A stretch of 11,315 nucleotides of DNA from contig CAZLKN010000080.1 in NCBI GenBank assembly GCA_964560135.1, positions 1 through 11,315 on the forward strand, given 5' to 3'. This document shows, in pieces, positions 6,724 through 11,315 of this stretch. The DNA is from CAZLKN01 sp964560135 (GTDB taxonomy: Bacteria; Actinomycetota; JAICYB01). The notes below the pieces were generated by a model. The model was given only the letters and a program-made list of their open reading frames with translations, was not told the origin of the DNA and made no database searches. Numbering within the stretch: position 1 is the first letter of the stretch; every line of letters starts with the position of its first letter. Made by a program: the position numbers and the translations under genes.

Positions 6724-7437
6724 ATGGCTCAGCGCGCCGACGCCCAGAAGCGGAGCTTCGGCCCTGCGGGGATGCGCCGCCGGGCCGAGTTGATGGACGC
6801 CGCCGTCATCCTGTCCTCCAGGCAAGGGTTCGCGAAGACCCGCGTCTCGGACATCGTGGGACAGGTCGGGGTGGGGCAGGGGGTCTTCTACTGGTACTTC
6901 GAGTCCAAGGACGCGCTGTTCCAGGAGATCCTCCAGGACACCACACGGCGCCTGCGCCTCTACCAGTCCGGGGTCATCGGTGAGGACCCGGACCCGTTGC
7001 GCCGCATCGCGAAGGGGATCCTGGCGAGTCTGGAGTTCATCGTCAACAATCGTCACGCCTTCGCGCTCCTCGACCACGCCATCGCCCAGGCCCGGTGGCG
7101 GCAGAAGCGGATCGAGGCGCTGCGGGTGCACGTCCTGGACACCGCCCGCCACTTCGAAGAGGCCATCCACGCCGGTCGTGCGCGGGACACCGACCCGCGT
7201 GTGCTCGCCCAGGGGGTCACGGGTGTGGTGGACCGGATGGCTCGCGCCTACCTGGCCACCGGAGGGTCCGACGTCGAGGCCCTCGCCCAGGAGGCGATCG
7301 ACTTCTGTCTCGCCGGTGCCACCGGCGAGCGGCCGTTCGAGGTCGACGACCTCCGGGCGGACGTGGTGATGACGCCCGAACTGGCGGCGTTGCGGGATAC
7401 GGTGGGGTCGGGCGGCGTGGAACCCGACCGCTCTTGA
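6724..7437 (+). CDS. TetR/AcrR-family transcriptional regulator
   Basis: This 237-residue protein has a typical TetR N-terminal DNA-binding domain: RAELMDAAVILSSRQGFAKT (20-39) followed by the helix-turn-helix TRVSDIVGQVGVGQGVFYWYF (about 39-59) and the ESKDALFQEIL segment. The rest is a helical ligand-binding and dimerisation domain (about 80-215) without a recognisable ligand signature, plus an acidic tail. A somewhat basic N-terminal extension of about 18 residues precedes the HTH. The ATG at 6724 fits a nearly leaderless transcript. Its stop codon lies inside the TTGA junction with glnE, so the two genes are almost certainly cotranscribed. This makes the protein a candidate regulator of glnE expression, but that is inference from layout; it could equally control a distant locus. 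Confidence 0.93.
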   Translation: MAQRADAQKRSFGPAGMRRRAELMDAAVILSSRQGFAKTRVSDIVGQVGVGQGVFYWYFESKDALFQEILQDTTRRLRLYQSGVIGEDPDPLRRIAKGILASLEFIVNNRHAFALLDHAIAQARWRQKRIEALRVHVLDTARHFEEAIHAGRARDTDPRVLAQGVTGVVDRMARAYLATGGSDVEALAQEAIDFCLAGATGERPFEVDDLRADVVMTPELAALRDTVGSGGVEPDRS

Positions 7438-10274
7438 CTCCCACCCAGGACGCGACGCAGCTCGCGCGCTTCGGGTTCCGGGAACCCGCAGCTGCGCTCC
7501 GCGAGTTGCCCGGGGACTGGTCGGACGACGCCTCCTGGCTCCGGGTGCTCGAGATCCTCGGCGAGGCGCCGGATCCCGACGCGGGCCTGCGCCGGCTCGG
7601 ATCGGTGGAGCCCGCGATCACCGAGGCCGTCCTCGCCGACCCCGACGGACATCGCGCCGTCCTGATGGTCATCGGATTCAGCGAGTACCTGACCGGGCTG
7701 CTCGTCCGGATCGACGGGCTCGCCGCCGAGTTGGCCGGCGCGGCTCCCATGGAGCGGGAGAACCTGCGGGACCACCGCGACGCCGGCCTCGCCCGCGTCG
7801 CCGCCCGCGACCTGACCTCTCCTCCCACGCGGGAATCCTTCGAACGCACGGGCGTCGAGCTCGCCGACCTGGCCGACGACTGCCTCACCAGGGCCCTGGC
7901 CTCGCTCGGATCCCCAGCGGGTTTCGCCGTGATGGCCATGGGCAAGTACGGGGGTCGCGAACTCAACTATGCCTCGGACATCGATGTCCTGTTCGTCTCC
8001 GAGGCGGCAGATCACGACGAGGTCGAGGCGCTCGGGCGCAGGTTGATGGCCACGATGAACGGTCCGCCGACCGTGTTCCGCACCGATGCGGACCTGCGGC
8101 CCGAGGGCCGCGACGGTCCGCTGGTGCGGTCGCTGGCGGCCTACGCCGCCTACTACAAGCGATGGGCGGAGGTGTGGGAGTTCCAGTCACTGATCAAGTG
8201 CCGCTTCGCCGCCGGGGATCCGGGGGTCGGTGAGGCGTTCCTCGACCTCGTCCGGCCGTTCGTGTGGCCCGAACAGCTGGAGCCGGAGGCGATCGAGCAG
8301 GTACGAGTCCTCAAGGCCCGCGCCGAGGAGCAGGTCGCACGCCGGGGCCTGGTCGGACGGCAGGTGAAGCTCGGACCCGGTGGCATCCGGGACGTCGAGT
8401 TCGCGGTGCAGCTTCTGCAGCTCGTCCACGGCCGGCACCGCGCCGATCTGCGGTCCCCGACCACGTTGGCCGCCCTGGACACCCTGGGGGCCGAGGGATA
8501 CGTGGGACGCGACGACGCGTCGGAGCTCGCGGATGCCTACGTGTTCCTGCGGCATGTGGAGCACCGTCTGCAGCTGGTCCGCGGCCGCCAGACGCACACG
8601 CTGCCCAAGGGACCGGCCAATCGTGAGCTGCTCGCCCGGGGGCTCGGATTCCGTGACACCCCGGAGGCCACGGCTCTCGAGGCGTTCGAGGCGGAGTGGC
8701 GCCGCACCACCACGGTCGTCCGGCGCATCCACGAACGGCTCTTCTACCGACCGCTGCTGGAGGCGTTCATCGCCGCACCTGCCCTCGGACCCACGCTGGC
8801 CGAGGACGAAGCCCTGGAGCGCCTGTCCGCACTCGGGTTCGACCGCCCGGCCCGCGCGCGCGAGGCGATCGCGAAGCTCACCGGAGGAGCTTCCCGGCGC
8901 GCGAAGATCATGCGGGCGATCCTGCCCGGCCTGCTCCGCTGGTTGTCCGAGACGCCCGATCCGGATGCCGGACTGTTGCGACTCGTGGACCTGGCCGAGG
9001 CCGCCGGGAACCTGCCCCACCTGCTCGGGACCCTGCGCGACGAGCCGCCCGTGGCGGAGCTGGTCTGCCGTGCGCTCGGCACAGGACCGGTGCTCGCGGG
9101 CCTGCTGGAGCGGGACCCGAGTTTGATCGGGTCCCTGTCACCGGAGCCGCGCAAGGATGCGCGAGCGGTCTTCGTCCGGGAGGCCACCGCGATCGTCTCC
9201 CGAGCCTCGGCCCCCGAAGCCGCGGTGACCGCGCTGCGTCGCTTCAAGGACGGGGAGTGGGTCCGCATCGCGTCGGTCGACCTGTCGGCCGGAAAGGCGC
9301 CGCTGACCTTCGCGCGAACGGCCCGTGAATTCTCGGATCTGGCCGACGCGTGCCTGGAGGCGGCGGTCGCGCTCGCCCGGTCGGAGGCCGACGAGCGTTT
9401 CGGCGGTCCGCCCCCGGGCGGGTTCTCGATCATCGGGATGGGACGCTACGGAGGCCGGGAACTCAGCCATGCGAGCGATCTGGATGTGCTGTTCGTCTAC
9501 GAGCTGGAGGGCCACACCCGCGACGGGACCGAGGCCCGTCTGTACCACACGGCGGTGGCGGAGCGGGTGATCGCGCTCCTGGGGGCCACGCCTCCGATCT
9601 TCAAGGTGGACACGGAGCTGCGTCCGGAGGGCAAGGACGGGCCGCTGGTCCGTTCGCTGGAGGGATACGTGCAGTACTACGAGCGCTGGGCGGCGCTCTG
9701 GGAGTTCCAGGCCCTGCTCCGCGCGCGCCATGCCGTCGGTGATGCCGATCTCACGCAGCGCCTGCTCGGTGAAGTCGCCCCCCGCGTCTGGCGATCGGGT
9801 CTGGGGGCCGAGGAGGTTGCGGAGGTCCGCAGGATGAAGGCCAGGATCGAGCGTGAGCGCGTGAAGGCGGGTGATCCACGCTTCGATCTGAAGCTGGGCA
9901 CCGGCGGGCTGGCCGATGTGGAGTTCACCGTCCAGCTGCAGCAGATGCAGCACGGAGGACATGTTCCACGTCTGCGGACGCCGAACACCCTGGAGGCGAT
10001 CGAGGCGCTCCACGGCCTCGATGGTGTGCGCAAGGAGGACGTGGCCTGGCTGCGGGACGCCTACCTGCTGCTCAACAGGGTGCGAAACCACCTGTTCGTT
10101 CTGCGGGGGTTGCCGACGGACGTGATCCCCAAGCGGGACGAGGACGTCGAGCGCCTGGCGCGGAGTCTCGGGTACGGCCGCCGGGGGAGGTCGCGGTTCC
10201 TGGAGGACTACCGGCGCGGCACACGGCGAGCCCGCCGGATCTGCGATCGGCTCTTCTACGGAGCCGACGACTGA
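7434..10274 (+). CDS. glnE: Bifunctional glutamine synthetase adenylyltransferase / adenylyl-removing enzyme
   Basis: GlnE adenylylates a tyrosine of glutamine synthetase to lower its activity when nitrogen is plentiful and removes the AMP when nitrogen is scarce. The 946-residue length matches E. coli GlnE (about 945). Two related nucleotidyltransferase halves are present. The N-terminal adenylyl-removing half has GKYGGRELNYASDID (170-184; Asp182, Asp184) and KLGPGGIRDVEF (312-323). The C-terminal adenylyltransferase half has GRYGGRELSHASDLD (670-684; Asp682, Asp684) and KLGTGGLADVEF (820-831). Both active sites look intact, so both activities are expected. The TTG at 7434 is the chosen start: it overlaps the tetR stop (TTGA), no in-frame ATG or GTG lies close by, and it gives the normal family length. 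No strong ribosome binding site is seen, which fits translational coupling to tetR. No glnA is in the window. In M. tuberculosis glnE is near the Rv2228c/Rv2229c genes, so the wider neighbourhood appears to be an old actinobacterial arrangement. Confidence 0.97.
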   Translation: MTPTQDATQLARFGFREPAAALRELPGDWSDDASWLRVLEILGEAPDPDAGLRRLGSVEPAITEAVLADPDGHRAVLMVIGFSEYLTGLLVRIDGLAAELAGAAPMERENLRDHRDAGLARVAARDLTSPPTRESFERTGVELADLADDCLTRALASLGSPAGFAVMAMGKYGGRELNYASDIDVLFVSEAADHDEVEALGRRLMATMNGPPTVFRTDADLRPEGRDGPLVRSLAAYAAYYKRWAEVWEFQSLIKCRFAAGDPGVGEAFLDLVRPFVWPEQLEPEAIEQVRVLKARAEEQVARRGLVGRQVKLGPGGIRDVEFAVQLLQLVHGRHRADLRSPTTLAALDTLGAEGYVGRDDASELADAYVFLRHVEHRLQLVRGRQTHTLPKGPANRELLARGLGFRDTPEATALEAFEAEWRRTTTVVRRIHERLFYRPLLEAFIAAPALGPTLAEDEALERLSALGFDRPARAREAIAKLTGGASRRAKIMRAILPGLLRWLSETPDPDAGLLRLVDLAEAAGNLPHLLGTLRDEPPVAELVCRALGTGPVLAGLLERDPSLIGSLSPEPRKDARAVFVREATAIVSRASAPEAAVTALRRFKDGEWVRIASVDLSAGKAPLTFARTAREFSDLADACLEAAVALARSEADERFGGPPPGGFSIIGMGRYGGRELSHASDLDVLFVYELEGHTRDGTEARLYHTAVAERVIALLGATPPIFKVDTELRPEGKDGPLVRSLEGYVQYYERWAALWEFQALLRARHAVGDADLTQRLLGEVAPRVWRSGLGAEEVAEVRRMKARIERERVKAGDPRFDLKLGTGGLADVEFTVQLQQMQHGGHVPRLRTPNTLEAIEALHGLDGVRKEDVAWLRDAYLLLNRVRNHLFVLRGLPTDVIPKRDEDVERLARSLGYGRRGRSRFLEDYRRGTRRARRICDRLFYGADD

Positions 10275-10275
10275 C

Positions 10276-10289
10276 CCGCGTCTACGCGG
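10276..10289. terminator. Short hairpin between convergent glnE and the 78-aa gene
   Basis: CCGCG-TCTA-CGCGG is a perfect 5-bp stem with a 4-nt loop in the 7-nt gap between the glnE stop and the end of the convergent small gene; the loop holds that gene's TAG stop. It could act on both transcripts, but no T tract follows, so its role is uncertain. Confidence 0.25.
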
Positions 10290-10518
10290 AGCTTGCGTGG
10301 ATGGCGCGCGCGAGCACTTCTCCGACGGCGCGGGACCACTCGTCTTCGGAGATACACAGCTCCACGGGCACGGTGAAGTTCATCTTGACTTTTCCGTCCT
10401 CGAAGCCGACGGAGTCCTCGGTGAGCTGGCAGACGAACGAGACCGGCAGCGGTTGGCCGTCGAACAGCGACTCGTCCTCCACGGTGATCGCGATGGTTCC
10501 TGTCAGCGTGACATTCAT
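10282..10518 (-). CDS. Unrecognised 78-aa protein
   Basis: I do not recognise this family. The protein is acidic and looks like a small beta-rich domain: alternating hydrophobic stretches MNVTLTGTIAITV, LPVSFVCQL and VKMNFTVPVELCI suggest four or more strands, followed by a C-terminal helix (about residues 58-76, SEDEWSRAVGEVLARAIHA). There are two cysteines (Cys30, Cys55), no signal peptide and no membrane segment. The ATG at 10518 is preceded by GGGAG with a 7-nt spacer, which supports both the start and the gene being real. It converges on glnE and has a 214-nt upstream region with no other gene. A function cannot be proposed from sequence alone. Confidence 0.7.
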   Translation of the reverse strand: MNVTLTGTIAITVEDESLFDGQPLPVSFVCQLTEDSVGFEDGKVKMNFTVPVELCISEDEWSRAVGEVLARAIHASSA

Positions 10519-10732
10519 GCCTTGTCTCCCGGTACGGAGCCTCTCCCGGCCCCCCTGTGTGCTCTTTCCCTACGTATCGGCCGGCGGGAGCCGTTGCTTA
10601 TGGGAGTGCTCCGAAATAGCCCCCGCGCACTAGTCAACGCGCGAGAAGGGCTTCCCGGTCGCCGTTCGGTACCCGGGCGACCACGCTCAGGAGCGGATCC
10701 ACCACCGGCAGGGAGGTGGATGGGGAAGGGGG
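10519..10732. other. Intergenic stretch with several small inverted repeats
   Basis: No convincing gene lies here. It serves as the upstream region of the 78-aa gene and the downstream region of the YtxH-like gene, both on the minus strand. ATCCACC/GGTGGAT (10697-10703/10715-10721) is a 7-bp hairpin soon after the YtxH-like stop and may end that transcript. GGTCGCC/GGCGACC (10657-10663/10676-10682) is a second 7-bp hairpin. CGCGC/GCGCG (10624-10628/10639-10643) is a third, shorter one. A TTGACT, resembling a -35 hexamer, is on the minus strand at 10632-10637, but no TAnnnT box follows at 16-18 bp. I found no match to a riboswitch that I know. Confidence 0.45.
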
Positions 10733-11002
10733 CTAGACGTTTCGGCCGGGACCGTTGAGGTTCGCGTACTCTCCGGCGCGCTCGCTGCCGTCGCCGGATC
10801 CGGGCCGGTTCCGCAGGCTCTCGATACGCTGCTCGACCGTGCTCACCCCGGCCGACGCAGCCTCACCGAGCTGTGTCACGGCGGGGCGGAGCGATCCCCA
10901 GGCGTTCCGCAGCTGCTCGTACCGCTCGCGGCCCGCCTTCGATCCGAGGACGTACCCCACGCCGAAGCCGATCATGACACCCCACCTGACGCGCATCCGC
11001 AT
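10733..11002 (-). CDS. YtxH-like small membrane-anchored protein
   Basis: This 89-residue protein has one N-terminal glycine-rich hydrophobic segment (about residues 6-20, RWGVMIGFGVGYVLG) followed by SKAGRERYEQLR, a signature of small YtxH-like envelope proteins common in actinobacteria. An amphipathic helical region (about 30-70) and a Gly/Ser/Asn-rich polar tail follow. The topology suggests a single-pass anchor with a cytoplasmic helical domain. The family has no firm biochemical role; some members are linked to stress. I chose the ATG at 11002 because GGAGG lies 5 nt upstream; an ATG at 11032 would add ten residues without a good ribosome binding site. It is divergent from the DUF2277 gene. 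Confidence 0.75.
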   Translation of the reverse strand: MRMRVRWGVMIGFGVGYVLGSKAGRERYEQLRNAWGSLRPAVTQLGEAASAGVSTVEQRIESLRNRPGSGDGSERAGEYANLNGPGRNV

Positions 11003-11030
11003 GGTCGCCTCCGTTCGTCTGGTACCAGCC

Positions 11031-11060
11031 ATTCTCTTGCCCTTGGCCGCCGCGCGACAA
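11031..11060 (-). promoter_or_regulatory. Candidate promoter of the YtxH-like gene
   Basis: On the minus strand TTGTCG (11055-11060) and GAGAAT (11031-11036) are separated by 18 bp, each matching 4 of 6 consensus positions of a housekeeping promoter. The start would be near 11024, giving a leader of about 22 nt that contains the GGAGG of the gene. Confidence 0.35.
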
Positions 11061-11095
11061 ACCCGTGGAGGACCTCGCCCGGGTTCGCCAGCCGG

Positions 11096-11101
11096 TAGGC
11101 T
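11096..11101 (+). promoter_or_regulatory. -10 box of the DUF2277 gene (leaderless start)
   Basis: TAGGCT ends 6 nt before the ATG at 11108, so transcription would begin at the A of the start codon. No Shine-Dalgarno sequence is present, which agrees with a leaderless message. No -35 match is visible. Confidence 0.5.
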
Positions 11102-11107
11102 GCGGGC

Positions 11108-11314
11108 ATGTGCAGGAGCATCAAGACTCTCAGAGCGACCGAGGCCGTGGCCACCGAGGAGGACGTCCGCGCGGCGGCGCTCCAGTACGTCCGGAAGGTC
11201 AGCGGGTACCGGCAGCCCTCGAAGGCCAACGAGCAGGCGTTCAGCGAAGCGGTGGAGGAGATCACCGACGCCACCGCACGGTTGCTGCGCCGGCTGGTCG
11301 TCCGCGGGGGCTGA
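11108..11314 (+). CDS. DUF2277 family protein
   Basis: This 68-residue protein matches my knowledge of DUF2277: an N-terminal MCRSIKTL, then EEDVRAAALQYVRKVSGY (18-35), QPSKANEQAFSEAVEEIT (36-53) and a C-terminal helix ending LLRRLV. It is complete, with a stop one base before the window edge. The family consists of small, probably helical cytoplasmic proteins found in actinobacteria and some other phyla; no function is established. Conservation of the N-terminal MCR with its Cys2 is a family trait and could indicate a functional thiol or metal site. The leaderless promoter supports the chosen ATG. Confidence 0.88.
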   Translation: MCRSIKTLRATEAVATEEDVRAAALQYVRKVSGYRQPSKANEQAFSEAVEEITDATARLLRRLVVRGG

Positions 11315-11315
11315 G

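Noticed and set aside
10570..10582. ATACGTAGGG on the minus strand resembles a conserved 16S rRNA segment
   Set aside because: The match is about ten bases with no rRNA sequence on either side.
10519..10640. Possible riboswitch (cobalamin or cyclic-di-GMP) upstream of the 78-aa gene
   Set aside because: The required conserved cores of those classes are not present; only short generic stems were found.

Overview
The window is a high-GC stretch of bacterial chromosome, most likely from a member of the Actinomycetota, possibly a deep or uncultured lineage. The reasons are GC-rich third codon positions, GTG and TTG starts, TAnnnT-type -10 boxes placed so that several mRNAs would be leaderless, a bifunctional GlnE, a DUF2277 protein, and a type A RNase P RNA with an actinobacterial-looking L15 loop. 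I see no insertion sequence, integrase, phage gene, CRISPR array or tRNA. This is mostly ordinary housekeeping chromosome, and I did not find a convincing undescribed multi-gene system.

Left part (1-4272): a possible gene end at the left edge converges on tesB (acyl-CoA thioesterase II, minus strand). tesB is divergent from a membrane-bound PAS histidine kinase. The tesB/kinase intergenic region carries two 20-bp direct repeats with palindromic cores, a good operator candidate. Downstream of the kinase, on the same strand, is a Tat-exported type I phosphodiesterase / nucleotide pyrophosphatase-like enzyme. No response regulator is present.

Middle part (4311-6683): a TAGACT promoter precedes three genes joined by 4-bp overlaps: a coiled-coil C4 zinc-ribbon protein (Rv2229c/CT398 type), a small YdjM-like membrane protein, and a histidine phosphatase like the C-terminal half of mycobacterial Rv2228c. 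rnpB follows 17 nt later with its own TAGACT -10 box, a complete set of core motifs, and a strong hairpin terminator.

Right part (6707-11315): a TetR-family regulator overlaps glnE (glutamine synthetase adenylyltransferase / adenylyl-removing enzyme) by a TTGA junction. An imperfect palindrome over the tetR -10 box suggests autoregulation, which would bring glnE under the same control. Converging on glnE is an unrecognised 78-aa protein. Beyond it lie a structured intergenic stretch, a YtxH-like small membrane protein on the minus strand, and a divergent, probably leaderless DUF2277 gene.

The observations most worth following up are the tesB/kinase direct repeats, the tetR-glnE coupling with its candidate operator, the compensated changes in the P4 helix of RNase P RNA, and the coupled zinc-ribbon/membrane protein/phosphatase/rnpB cluster.
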